This document shows positions 1 to 8,421 of a stretch of DNA of 9,978 nucleotides, one piece after another. Under the pieces are notes generated by a model that made no database searches, had not been told where the DNA came from, and saw only the letters and a program-made list of their open reading frames with translations. Within the stretch, counting starts at the first letter, position 1. Each line of letters opens with the position of its first letter. Source of the stretch: an uncultured Rhizobiaceae group bacterium (lineage in GTDB: Bacteria > Pseudomonadota > Alphaproteobacteria > Rhizobiales > Rhizobiaceae); the NCBI GenBank assembly GCA_905479965.1, contig CAJQOR010000378.1:1-9978 (forward strand), in the 5' to 3' direction. A program made the position numbers and the translations under genes.

Positions 1-1
1 A

Positions 2-427
2 TTAGCTGATCTTGTCAGTGACTTAGATGCTGAAATTTACATCGATGGTGGTCATAATCCCGATGCGGCGCATATAATCGTCAATTCGATCGAACAGATG
101 GACGAACGTCCACTTTATCTCATATCGGCAATGCTCAACACCAAAGAACCTCATAATTTTTTAAAAAATTTTGCTGGTAAAGTCGAGCATCTAATCACCA
201 TCCCCGTGGTCACATCCGATGCTGGAATTCCGGCGGATAAGTTAGCTGAAATTGCACAAGAATCGGGTTTGTCTGCTCAATCTGGTGGCAATTTAACATC
301 AGCTTTTAAAACGATTTCAAAAATGCGTCACAATGCAGGTCACACAAAGCCACCGCGTATTTTGATATGTGGCTCGCTATATCTTGTTGGGGATGTCTTG
401 GCGCAAAATGGTACGCCGCCAATATAG
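2..427 (+). CDS. folC: Folylpolyglutamate synthase / dihydrofolate synthase, C-terminal part (5' end outside window)
   Basis: This is the last 141 codons of a gene that begins upstream of the window; the frame is open from base 2 to the TAG at 425-427. FolC is a cytoplasmic ATP-dependent ligase that adds glutamate to dihydropteroate and to folates. The visible part is the C-terminal Mur-ligase-type domain. Residues 15-20 of the fragment read DGGHNP, the family's D-G-(A/G)-H-N-P signature that begins this domain. It is followed by ISAMLNTKEP, matching the family's 'GMLNTKD' segment, and by RILICGSLYLVGDVL near the end, the usual C-terminal strand and helix. An internal ATG at base 98 is not the start, because the signature lies before it. 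The gene is convergent with trxA, 54 bases away. The ATP-binding N-terminal half cannot be assessed here. The family assignment is firm. Confidence 0.93.
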   Translation, partial: LADLVSDLDAEIYIDGGHNPDAAHIIVNSIEQMDERPLYLISAMLNTKEPHNFLKNFAGKVEHLITIPVVTSDAGIPADKLAEIAQESGLSAQSGGNLTSAFKTISKMRHNAGHTKPPRILICGSLYLVGDVLAQNGTPPI

Positions 428-432
428 GCATA

Positions 433-459
433 GAAAAACCCGCAGATAAACTGCGGGTT
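433..459 (-). terminator. Rho-independent terminator after trxA, between convergent folC and trxA
   Basis: A perfect 9-bp stem, AACCCGCAG (437-445) and CTGCGGGTT (451-459), encloses a 5-base loop. Read on the minus strand, the GC-rich stem runs into TTTTTC, a moderate U-tract placed to stop transcripts leaving trxA. On the plus strand the stem is followed by AAGATAAC with no U-tract, so it should be weaker for folC, although it might still protect that 3' end. It begins about 23 bases past the trxA stop codon and 10 bases past the folC stop. Confidence 0.85.
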
Positions 460-481
460 AAGATAACTTCATCTAAGCGAA

Positions 482-802
482 TTAAATCGCATCACCAATC
501 CAAGATGACAAACCAGTTTTTGGCAATGCACCGACTTTAATGTCAGACACTTCGCCACCTTTGAACATTGCCAAAGTTGGGATAGAGCGTACCCCAAATT
601 GCGCTGCAAGGTCTGGGTTTTCATCGATATTCAATTTAACGATTTTAACTTTGTCGCCCATTTCATTTGAAATTTCTTCCAAGCTGGGTGCAATCATCTT
701 GCATGGACCACACCATTCTGCCCAAAAATCCACAACAACTGGTGTCGTTGATTCTAATACTTCTGACTGAAAATTGTCATTCGTCACTGTTACGGTAGCC
801 AT
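482..802 (-). CDS. trxA: Thioredoxin 1 (TrxA)
   Basis: This is a 106-residue cytoplasmic thioredoxin, the standard length for the family. It reduces protein disulfides and is itself recharged by thioredoxin reductase with NADPH. The active site WCGPC is at residues 30-34, with redox cysteines C31 and C34. The buried aspartate is D25 (VVDFWAEW), and the cis-proline opposite the active site is P75 in RSIPT. G91 in the KVGALPK segment matches the conserved late glycine. No signal peptide or extra domain is present. The ATG start is well supported: AAAGGAG lies 6 bases upstream (minus strand, 809-815). The gene is last in the minus-strand run, 71 bases after addA, and is followed by a terminator. 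Its own promoter candidate lies in the gap. trxA next to addA is a familiar alphaproteobacterial arrangement. Confidence 0.97.
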   Translation of the reverse strand: MATVTVTNDNFQSEVLESTTPVVVDFWAEWCGPCKMIAPSLEEISNEMGDKVKIVKLNIDENPDLAAQFGVRSIPTLAMFKGGEVSDIKVGALPKTGLSSWIGDAI

Positions 803-832
803 TTGGCGCTCCTTTAAACTGATTTCGTGGTC

Positions 833-873
833 TATATGTGATCTATTATAGTTCGTGTTTCAAGTGGCTCACA
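833..873 (-). promoter_or_regulatory. Candidate trxA promoter in the addA-trxA gap
   Basis: The minus strand carries a perfect TATAAT at 845-850, 42 bases upstream of the trxA ATG. Seventeen bases before it lies TGTGAG (868-873), a poor -35 match. A better -35 hexamer, TTGAAA (858-863), sits too close to that TATAAT but is 18-19 bases from ACATAT/CATATA (833-839), giving an alternative promoter. Either would give a short leader ending in the strong AAAGGAG ribosome binding site. Housekeeping trxA being expressed separately from low-level repair genes is plausible. The hexamers are seen; their activity is inferred. Confidence 0.45.
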
Positions 874-3800
874 TTATTTTGAACTTAATTCTTGCATTGC
901 CGCATCAAGCATATCGGCCGGAACCTCAATGATCTTGGGCGTTCGTGTATATAGCAATCCTGCTTCAATTTTTTTATTTAGATATAATGGCTGAAGAACC
1001 GCTCTATAAATTGCCAATTGCGCAATGTAAGACGGCGATATATCTGATATTCCTGACGGCGATATATAATTGGTTTTATAATCAACGATTAAAAGTCGAT
1101 CATCCTGGACGACGAGCCGGTCAATGCGTCCTGAAACAATTCGTTCTTCATCCTTGATCATCAAGCTTCCCATAATTGAAAACTCAACAGCACTATCTGA
1201 TGAAAAAATGGGGGCAAATTTAGCATCTGTCATAACGTTTATGACACTTTGGATCATATCATTGCGTGCGTCGCTTGAACTCTTTGGCAATCGGTTTTTA
1301 AGATAATTATCGGCGTTTTCATGCCATGTCTCTGACGGTAAGTTCGGTAGCACTTGTAACAATCTATGAACTGATTTGCCGTAATCTATCGCATCGATAT
1401 TTCCATTACTGCTTTTTGCAAAAGGAGATGTGATATGGTTTGCACTTTCATCACCATTGATCAAAACCGATGCACCTGATGGAACCAATGGTCTGGGTAG
1501 ATCCGTCACCTCTTCAATGGGGTGATTTAAACTATCAGGACGTAATTTTGGCACTTTATCTTTCGTTTCTACAGGCTCAATTGATGTGTTGTTACCTGAC
1601 AATTTATCACGAGTAAAACGCTGTATATCCCATGATAAATCGCCTATATCATAAGTAATATCCTGTTTCATTTCGGGTTCGGCACGATTGAACCCACCTT
1701 CAACCAACATGTGCCATGTGGGCTTTGAAGGTTCACGCGTTCCTCTATAACCACAGATCACCAATCGATCAGCCGCACGGGTTAAACCCACATATAAAAG
1801 GCGGCGATATTCTTCTTCTGCCATATATTCTGCGTTTTGTTTGATTTCTTCGGTTTTTGAATTTTCAATCTCCGAACTCGGTACCCATAGCGGACATTTG
1901 GGAATATCAGCCTGGTGTTCTGGCGGCTCTAATAGCAGGATCGACGACATATGCGATGAATGAAAAGCTGCACTTCCAGGATCAACTAAAAACACGATGG
2001 GTGCTTCCAAACCTTTAGACGCATGAACTGTCATGATACGCACCGCATCAAGATTTTGTTCTTGTTCTCGTTTGATCTCGGGTGCCGTGTTTTCAAGTTG
2101 ATCGAGGAATATTTGCAAACTTGAAATACCATTTTGATCGTGATCAAGCGCCAACGCTAAATATTCGTCCAGCACATCAATAACTTCATGGCCCAATCTT
2201 AGACGGAACACATCACGCATGCCCATAACTTCTAATATTTGGCTATAAAACCCATGTACTGAGGTTTTTCGCGATAAAAGTTGTAGTTCCAATATGCGGT
2301 TGTGAATATCTGCCCAGACAGAACTTACCTCTACTTGGCTTTGCAATTGAGACCAAACTGAAATCTCCTTTCCACGACCCGCACAAAGATCAAACAATTG
2401 CTCCTCGGTTACATTAAAAAATGCACTTTTGAGCAGAGAAGCCAGCGATAAATCATCTTCCAGCAATAATGAGACATGGCCCAAAGCCATGAGATCTTGC
2501 ACAGCAATATGATCGGTGAGTTTTAACCGATCCGCACCAGCGACTGCGATGTCGGTTGTAGATTTTAAAGTGCGCATCAATGTGGGGACAAATGCATCGC
2601 GTTTGCGCACCAAAATCAAAATATCGCCAGCTCGGATTTTCCTAAACGCTTTCGTCTTTTGATCTAAAATATCTTCTTTACCAATCCAACTATCCAGAAC
2701 GGATGTGATTTGCTGGGATAAGATATTAATCGGATCGCGCTCAGCAACAGCATCAAAGGGCTCGAGCCAACTTTCCATCTCTTGGCTTGGCTCCTTGGCC
2801 AACATTGGCCACAGCTCAACCTGACCTGGTGCATTTTGACGAACTGTCTCATGCAACACATTATCATCGGAGTAAGTTAAGCCACGTTTTGCATCAAAAT
2901 CTGCAAAAACGAGATCAACAAGCTCCAATACTTCAGATGTGGATCTGAATGAAACGCGCAAGGAAATGGATTCAAATGCTTTATCTGCATTTTTTGCGCG
3001 CTTTTGGGTTTGCCGACGTTCTTGATCAAAACGCTCAGGTCGAGCACCTTGAAACGAATAGATGGATTGTTTTTCATCACCCACTGCAAACATTGAACGA
3101 TTGAGTTCGCGGGCAGATTTCCCTGTATAAAATTCGTCGGCTAATGACTGGATCACGCTCCATTGCACCGGACTTGTATCTTGGGCTTCATCAACCAATA
3201 TATGATCAATCCCACGATCTAACTTATAATGCACCCAAGGACCCGCACCACTTTTTGACAAAAGCTGTTCGGTTTTCACAATCAAATCTTCATAATCAAG
3301 CATAGCCTTGCGGCGCTTTAAACCTTCATAGGTTTGAATATATTGCTCGGCTAAAACCAGCGCCTGCTCTGTGATATGAAGACACTGCCTGCGTTTAAGA
3401 TAGTCAATCTGAACGCTTATATGATCATTCAATGCTTCTAAGCGTTCCGCCATATCAGGAAGCATTAACGCTATATCTTTTGAAACTGCGTTTTTTAAAC
3501 TTTTTGGCTTGCCAACTTGGGTTAAAAACCCGTCACATAAAACCTCAAATTTCCGCTGATTGGTTGCAGCTTTTTTGCAATCCATCAATGTGTTCGCAAA
3601 GTCCTTTGGCGACTTATTCTTTCCATCTAATGCAGCGCTATAGTAAGCTTCAATCTGTTCACCAGGCATGGATGGCAATGGCCAAAAATCACCATATGGA
3701 TCTGGATCATTGACGTTTATGTCAAGCCGCTCGGCTATCTCAGATCTTAGATCATGTTTAGCAGCTGAATATGAGATAAAATCAGATAATGAATGGCGCA

Positions 3801-4434
3801 TAGATATGAACTTACGAATTAAGTCATCCAGCGCGGTTTCACCGCCTTGTTCGAGCACGCAATCTAAAGCATTGGCAATCGTATTAACCAGCGGTTTTAC
3901 TGGCTTATTTGTGGCCTTATTGAGCAATCGACTGCGGGCTTCTTCTTGAAGCTCTTCTGCCGCCGCATCATCTAAAACTTGAAAATGGCCCGCGACGTTT
4001 GCTTCGAGCGGAAAGCGATGCAGTAATGATTCACAAAACGCATGAATGGTTTGTATTTTTAAACCACCAGGGGTTTCCAACGCTGATGCAAATAATGTTC
4101 GCGCAAAGGCAATTTTCCCAGAATTAGCCGGCAAATCTTCTGTTTTTGACAATTCATCATAAAGCGCCGTATCGGTCAACTGTGACCACTTTGCGAGAAT
4201 GTCAAAAATACGCAGCGACATCTCTGCAGCCGCAGCCTTAGTATAAGTTAAACATAATATCGCAGATGGTGGCGTGCCATTTAATAGCAACCGCACAACG
4301 CGTTGGGACAACACATGGGTTTTACCTGATCCAGCATTGGCTGACACCCATGCGGAGATACCAGGCGTTGCCGCGCGCATTTGCCTGCTTGTTGTTTCGC
4401 CAATTAATTTAATAGCTTGGGATTGCTCAGCCAT
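874..4434 (-). CDS. addA: AddA, helicase-nuclease subunit of the AddAB double-strand-break repair enzyme
   Basis: AddA is the ATP-driven 3'-5' helicase and nuclease that, with AddB, resects DNA ends and prepares single strands for RecA. From the chosen start it is 1186 residues, normal for the alphaproteobacterial family. All UvrD-type motifs are visible: Walker A ANAGSGKT (32-39), Ia LTYTKAAAAEM (62-72), II VDEAQDTS (414-421), III VGDEKQSIYSFQGA (451-464), IV LRVSFRST (492-499), V TVHASKGLE (802-810) and VI LLYVGLTRAADRL (879-891). The RecB-type nuclease is at the C-terminus: G1019/H1023, D1105, DYKT (1118-1121) and Q1139/Y1143, so all catalytic residues are present. The ATG at 4434 overlaps the addB stop by 8 bases (ATGGCTGA). 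ATGs at 4443 and 4446 and a TTG at 4461 are in-frame alternatives, and the first two cannot be excluded. The gene is co-transcribed and probably translationally coupled with addB. Confidence 0.96.
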   Translation of the reverse strand: MAEQSQAIKLIGETTSRQMRAATPGISAWVSANAGSGKTHVLSQRVVRLLLNGTPPSAILCLTYTKAAAAEMSLRIFDILAKWSQLTDTALYDELSKTEDLPANSGKIAFARTLFASALETPGGLKIQTIHAFCESLLHRFPLEANVAGHFQVLDDAAAEELQEEARSRLLNKATNKPVKPLVNTIANALDCVLEQGGETALDDLIRKFISMRHSLSDFISYSAAKHDLRSEIAERLDINVNDPDPYGDFWPLPSMPGEQIEAYYSAALDGKNKSPKDFANTLMDCKKAATNQRKFEVLCDGFLTQVGKPKSLKNAVSKDIALMLPDMAERLEALNDHISVQIDYLKRRQCLHITEQALVLAEQYIQTYEGLKRRKAMLDYEDLIVKTEQLLSKSGAGPWVHYKLDRGIDHILVDEAQDTSPVQWSVIQSLADEFYTGKSARELNRSMFAVGDEKQSIYSFQGARPERFDQERRQTQKRAKNADKAFESISLRVSFRSTSEVLELVDLVFADFDAKRGLTYSDDNVLHETVRQNAPGQVELWPMLAKEPSQEMESWLEPFDAVAERDPINILSQQITSVLDSWIGKEDILDQKTKAFRKIRAGDILILVRKRDAFVPTLMRTLKSTTDIAVAGADRLKLTDHIAVQDLMALGHVSLLLEDDLSLASLLKSAFFNVTEEQLFDLCAGRGKEISVWSQLQSQVEVSSVWADIHNRILELQLLSRKTSVHGFYSQILEVMGMRDVFRLRLGHEVIDVLDEYLALALDHDQNGISSLQIFLDQLENTAPEIKREQEQNLDAVRIMTVHASKGLEAPIVFLVDPGSAAFHSSHMSSILLLEPPEHQADIPKCPLWVPSSEIENSKTEEIKQNAEYMAEEEYRRLLYVGLTRAADRLVICGYRGTREPSKPTWHMLVEGGFNRAEPEMKQDITYDIGDLSWDIQRFTRDKLSGNNTSIEPVETKDKVPKLRPDSLNHPIEEVTDLPRPLVPSGASVLINGDESANHITSPFAKSSNGNIDAIDYGKSVHRLLQVLPNLPSETWHENADNYLKNRLPKSSSDARNDMIQSVINVMTDAKFAPIFSSDSAVEFSIMGSLMIKDEERIVSGRIDRLVVQDDRLLIVDYKTNYISPSGISDISPSYIAQLAIYRAVLQPLYLNKKIEAGLLYTRTPKIIEVPADMLDAAMQELSSK

Positions 4435-7400
4435 GCTCACCATCATCGCCTGTTGCGTCAACGACAGACCATTCTGATACGCGCGCTAAATGATTATAAT
4501 CTCCGGTGTAATCACGATCCATTTTTGGAATGGTACGTGATTTAAAACCAATTTTGTTGTGATAAAGCTCCTGTAGTAATTGCGATAACTCATCAGCTGC
4601 TTTTTGCCCTAATTGCTCAGCAGAAAACGGTTCCGGTTCTTTACGTGTTGGCTTTGCTTCGACCTGATCAACAATTAACTGATCAGCCGGTTTTAATCGA
4701 ACATATTTCAAGCTGCGAACGGAGTTCGTTTCGATATTTTTAAAACCAGATCGCATCACTGCAAAAGCTTCAAGTGGTAGCTGTGGATCTAATAAACTGC
4801 GCGCCTCTTTTGCCGATGGGCTTATCCCAGTTTTAAAGTCGATAATATCCACCGATCCATCATCTAATACATCAATACGATCAGCGCGGCCTGTTATGAA
4901 AAATTCTATATCGCCGGGTAATCGGCACTTTGCCGAAGCTTCGATTATCCTGAAGCGGACATTTTCTCCGTGATGTATTTCCCACGTAACAAATTGTTTG
5001 ATCAGCCGTGAAAAACGATCTTTCCACAAAATAGCTACCTCGTTTGGCAAGCCACTATTTGCAAAATTTCGCTCCAAAATTTCTGCTAATAAAAGCTCTA
5101 ACTCATCTTGTTTTTGATCAGATAAAAGCTGAGAGAATTCTTCAAGAACAGCATGAAATATTGTGCCACGCAGACGCAGATCGACCTCATTTGAAAAACT
5201 TTCAAAAGGCTGCAAGTACAGTATTCGCTTTGCATAAACTGCGTAAGGATCACGCCGAAGCGTTGATACTTCACTAAATGAATAGCTTTTGGGTTGTGCA
5301 TCCGGTGCAGGTTTTGGGTTTGGACGTTTGGCAATCTGACCAGATAGACCATCTGTTTGCGTGTTTGAAAACGCAATTAGATCATCTCCGCGTGACTGAA
5401 TGGCGCTTACAGTGTCCGCACTTAACACAGCGCACAATCTTTGCACCCAGCGGGATGCAACTGTTGGCGCACCATTTGATTTTTTCGATCGACTAAGAAC
5501 AACATTTTGCGCACCCATCCCCATTTGGAAATCATGCGCGGCCAGACCAATGCGCCTTTCAGGTGGCTCAAGACCAATCTCCGATTTCATCGACCGTGAT
5601 AAAAATGGATCATTGGACGATGTGCTTGGCCAAATACCTTCGTTTAAACCAGCAAGAATAATCGTATCAATGTTTTGCAATCTTGCTTCCAACGCGCCCC
5701 ATATCATAACTTGAGGGTGGCTACCGGTTTTGGGTTTGACAACTTGCCCACTTAAAAGCGGCTCAAGCATTTGCAACCATTCTCGCCCTGTCACATGCAT
5801 GTCTGCCGGGCACGACACAATTTCTTCCAACAAAGACACGAGCTTTTGGCCAGCTTCACTGTCCCAAACCAAATAGTTCTCATCAGCGGATAATGTTATT
5901 GCTTCAAGTAAAGAAATTGTTTTTTCAGTCCACTGCGCAACTGATAATAGTGTATCAGAATCAATATTTTGATCTCTTGAAAGTGTATAAAACACACGAA
6001 ATGCATTATTTAGTTTGTCGGCAAATAAAATAGCAACTTGAATGTCATCGATTGTTATATTTTGACACCATAAAGGAATATGAGTTTGTTGATCGAGCTG
6101 CTCTAAATAAGCATTCAATGCTTGGGATAATAGGTGCGGACGATAAGTTTGCGACGCACCACGCAATATTGTGCGCTCAATGACGGATATTGCCTTATCG
6201 CGCAAAATATCCTCGGTACCAAAACAGGCATTGGGATGTTTTAAAAAGGACGCTAAAACCGCATGATCGGGTATGCCCAGTGATGCATCTAAGGTAAGCA
6301 TCAGCAACGTTCCAATCTGCGACTGTGAAAGCGATACACCGCCTGAATCATCAGCCTTGATACCGAATTTTTGTAATTCGATTGACACTTTAAGCGCCAA
6401 GTTTCTATCAGGCGTTACCAATGCAACGTTACGCTTGTGAGTTTGGGTTGATCCTTCAAGCGACAACCGCATTGCTACTGCTATTGCTGCGGCCTCTTCT
6501 CGATCATTTGCTGCCTCTAATAGGCTCACATTTTTAAAGGCGACAATTTCTTTCTCGTGATTTATTTGCGCTGTATCTGCCCAAATCGTTGTCATCGCCG
6601 AAGGTAGCATAGCTTTGGTGATAATTTTGCCACGCTGTTGGCGCTCAGTGTTTTCCACGCCCAGTTTTGGTATTTGATAAATATCGCGCGCGCGAAGTCC
6701 AATGCGAAACAACAGCCTTGCCAAACCAAATTGCGGATGGCCTTGCGTTACAACAGCAGTTAACTGCTCGGAAGGTGCAAACGTCTTTTGATCATCTGCA
6801 TAGTGATAAATATACGACCAGTCTTCCGGACGCATATCCTGATCTAATCCAGGCAACACAACAGCACCTTGCTCTAGCTTCGAGACGGCCTTAATAAGAC
6901 GGGCAGTTGCAGGCAAAGAACCGGTTGATCCAGCAACAATAACGGGTCCATCATGGCCATTTGTAATTAAATCCTGTGTCTGGCGATCGAGCAGATTGAC
7001 CTGATGTAAGGCATTGCTTTGCCGTCTAAGTTCTTTTAATCGATCTGGCCAATATTGGCGAACGATCTTTAAAAACTCTAACGTTAATTGCCACCATTCA
7101 GCATGTTCTTGGATATTTATATAGTCAATTCTTCTAAGATCGATCTCCTCGCTTTCAGAAGCTTCCAGAAGCGACAATAACTCGGCTGCCAACCACAAGG
7201 CATCCGATGGGTTAGCAGGTGCGACCAATGGTACTGACTGCAATTGTTCACTAAATGCCTTGGGTAAAGCCTTTTTCCAAGCCAGTATTAGATCACCTAA
7301 TATCAGCATTGCCTGCACTTGTGAGATGGGTTCATCCTGGGATAAATCAGCTGAGGCTGCATTTTCAAAAAAGCCTAGATCATCATCAACTTCACCGAGC

Positions 7401-7660
7401 GCTCGAATATCTGGTAGAATAACCGACAGATGGCCAATTTGATCCGCAAATTCAGATCTTAATGCACGTGCGGCTCTTCGCGTTGGCACATAAATCCGAC
7501 AGCGAGCTAATTTATGAGGCTGGTCTGGATCATACTTGAAACTGGCCAGCAATTGCCCACACATTAGGCTTTGAGCAAACGTTTCAAGAAATGGCACACC
7601 GGGTGTAATGGTGAACAGGTTGGGAGTTTCCCTTGGAGGATTGGTGTTAATATCAACCAC
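4427..7660 (-). CDS. addB: AddB, nuclease subunit of the AddAB double-strand-break repair enzyme (alphaproteobacterial type)
   Basis: AddB partners AddA; its C-terminal nuclease cuts one strand while the helicase-like part binds DNA. Counting from the GTG at 7660, the protein has 1077 residues. The N-terminus (LFTITPGVPFLETFAQ) matches the alphaproteobacterial AddB form and shows no Walker A GxGKT, so ATP-driven motor activity is not expected. A helicase-like core strand, ILAGLNEGIWP, is at about 668-678. The nuclease domain has G832/H836 (GTIFH), D927 (GRADR), DFKT (941-944) and Q960 (QLPLEA). It ends with YNHLARVSEWS, a family C-terminal motif. The four cysteines that hold the Fe-S cluster in Bacillus AddB are absent. 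No early ATG exists: GTG at 7660 overlaps the murU stop by 8 bases, and TTG at 7666 is the alternative. No clear ribosome binding site precedes it, so coupling to murU is likely. Confidence 0.93.
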   Translation of the reverse strand: MVDINTNPPRETPNLFTITPGVPFLETFAQSLMCGQLLASFKYDPDQPHKLARCRIYVPTRRAARALRSEFADQIGHLSVILPDIRALGEVDDDLGFFENAASADLSQDEPISQVQAMLILGDLILAWKKALPKAFSEQLQSVPLVAPANPSDALWLAAELLSLLEASESEEIDLRRIDYINIQEHAEWWQLTLEFLKIVRQYWPDRLKELRRQSNALHQVNLLDRQTQDLITNGHDGPVIVAGSTGSLPATARLIKAVSKLEQGAVVLPGLDQDMRPEDWSYIYHYADDQKTFAPSEQLTAVVTQGHPQFGLARLLFRIGLRARDIYQIPKLGVENTERQQRGKIITKAMLPSAMTTIWADTAQINHEKEIVAFKNVSLLEAANDREEAAAIAVAMRLSLEGSTQTHKRNVALVTPDRNLALKVSIELQKFGIKADDSGGVSLSQSQIGTLLMLTLDASLGIPDHAVLASFLKHPNACFGTEDILRDKAISVIERTILRGASQTYRPHLLSQALNAYLEQLDQQTHIPLWCQNITIDDIQVAILFADKLNNAFRVFYTLSRDQNIDSDTLLSVAQWTEKTISLLEAITLSADENYLVWDSEAGQKLVSLLEEIVSCPADMHVTGREWLQMLEPLLSGQVVKPKTGSHPQVMIWGALEARLQNIDTIILAGLNEGIWPSTSSNDPFLSRSMKSEIGLEPPERRIGLAAHDFQMGMGAQNVVLSRSKKSNGAPTVASRWVQRLCAVLSADTVSAIQSRGDDLIAFSNTQTDGLSGQIAKRPNPKPAPDAQPKSYSFSEVSTLRRDPYAVYAKRILYLQPFESFSNEVDLRLRGTIFHAVLEEFSQLLSDQKQDELELLLAEILERNFANSGLPNEVAILWKDRFSRLIKQFVTWEIHHGENVRFRIIEASAKCRLPGDIEFFITGRADRIDVLDDGSVDIIDFKTGISPSAKEARSLLDPQLPLEAFAVMRSGFKNIETNSVRSLKYVRLKPADQLIVDQVEAKPTRKEPEPFSAEQLGQKAADELSQLLQELYHNKIGFKSRTIPKMDRDYTGDYNHLARVSEWSVVDATGDDGEHG

Positions 7661-8384
7661 TCGCAAGTGCTTTCACTGATTTTTCAGCATCGCTGATCGC
7701 ATCCATCGTACCAACTGTGATCCAATGGCCGTGCATGACATGACCAAACAACCGCTGCTTTTCAATCGCTTCATCGAAACATTGATTAATTGAAAATTTA
7801 CGTTCAGAAATTTTGTTAAAAATTGCTGGATTAATAATTGCCACACCAGCATAAATCACAGATTCCGGTGTTGTCCCTCGAAATCTGGATAATCGCCCCT
7901 TCTCATCCACGTTAAAATCACCTCTCCCATGATGACCTGTGGTTCTCGAGATTGGGACAATCATCAACAGAATATCCATTTCCTCGGCATCAAACTGCTC
8001 GACCAGCTGTTCGATATTCTTTTTATGCTGATCATCATCTACCCAAAATGTATCAGCATTCAACAGCAAAAATGGTGCTTGATCACGTTGATCAATCTGA
8101 CCAAGAGCGTTTACAATACCCCCACCAGAATCCAGCAATTCATCGCGTTCATCAGATATGCTGATGTTGAACGATTGTTTGGCGCCTGCCACATATTCGA
8201 TAATTTGATCCGGCAAATAATGAACATTAACGACCACTTGTTCAAACCCGGCGTCTTCGAGACTATCAAAACAATATTGTAGGAGAGGCTTACCGCCAAC
8301 GGATACCAAAGGTTTTGGTATTCTTTCCGTCAAAGGGCGCATACGTGTGCCAAGACCTGCTGCCAAAATAATTGCCGTTTTCAA
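7653..8384 (-). CDS. murU: N-acetylmuramate alpha-1-phosphate uridylyltransferase (MurU), sugar nucleotidyltransferase
   Basis: MurU transfers UMP from UTP to MurNAc-1-phosphate, giving UDP-MurNAc for peptidoglycan synthesis in the cytoplasm. The 243-residue protein is one nucleotidyltransferase fold. Visible motifs are the nucleotide-binding LAAGLGTRMRP (7-17), PKPL with K24 (23-26), DSGGGI (85-90), the metal-binding NAD with D111 (109-111), GRGDF (153-157) and WITVGTMDA near the end. A generic glucose- or mannose-1-phosphate nucleotidyltransferase would look similar. The direct adjacency to AmgK, which makes the MurNAc-1-P substrate, favours MurU. The start is a TTG at 8384: it is the only start codon in this frame, and MKTAIILAAG begins where the family normally begins. 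It lies 37 bases after the upstream stop, with only a weak CGGG as ribosome binding site. Its stop overlaps the addB start. Confidence 0.88.
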   Translation of the reverse strand: MKTAIILAAGLGTRMRPLTERIPKPLVSVGGKPLLQYCFDSLEDAGFEQVVVNVHYLPDQIIEYVAGAKQSFNISISDERDELLDSGGGIVNALGQIDQRDQAPFLLLNADTFWVDDDQHKKNIEQLVEQFDAEEMDILLMIVPISRTTGHHGRGDFNVDEKGRLSRFRGTTPESVIYAGVAIINPAIFNKISERKFSINQCFDEAIEKQRLFGHVMHGHWITVGTMDAISDAEKSVKALASG

Positions 8385-8421
8385 ATTGGTTAAACCCGCT
8401 GATTCGTTACCATTCCTATGA

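Noticed and set aside
1152..1164. Short palindrome CTTGAT-C-ATCAAG inside addA.
   Set aside because: The arms are 6 bp with a 1-base centre, which cannot form a hairpin; it lies in conserved coding sequence near the nuclease domain, and such palindromes are expected by chance in 10 kb.
3432..3949. Overlapping plus-strand open frames of about 93 codons opposite addA.
   Set aside because: They lie wholly within addA on the other strand, show no recognisable domain and have no convincing ribosome binding site, whereas the addA frame carries all its helicase and nuclease motifs.
7929..8282. Plus-strand open frame of 117 codons opposite murU.
   Set aside because: It is antisense to conserved nucleotidyltransferase motifs, and its translation is low-complexity and hydrophobic without a recognisable fold; it is most likely a shadow of murU.
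8390..8413. Tiny minus-strand reading frame (ATG to TAA, 7 codons plus stop, MVTNQRV) ending 5 bases before the murU TTG start, a possible leader peptide.
   Set aside because: The AGGA before its ATG is too close to act as a ribosome binding site, the peptide has no run of regulatory codons or attenuator hairpin, and so short a frame is expected by chance.
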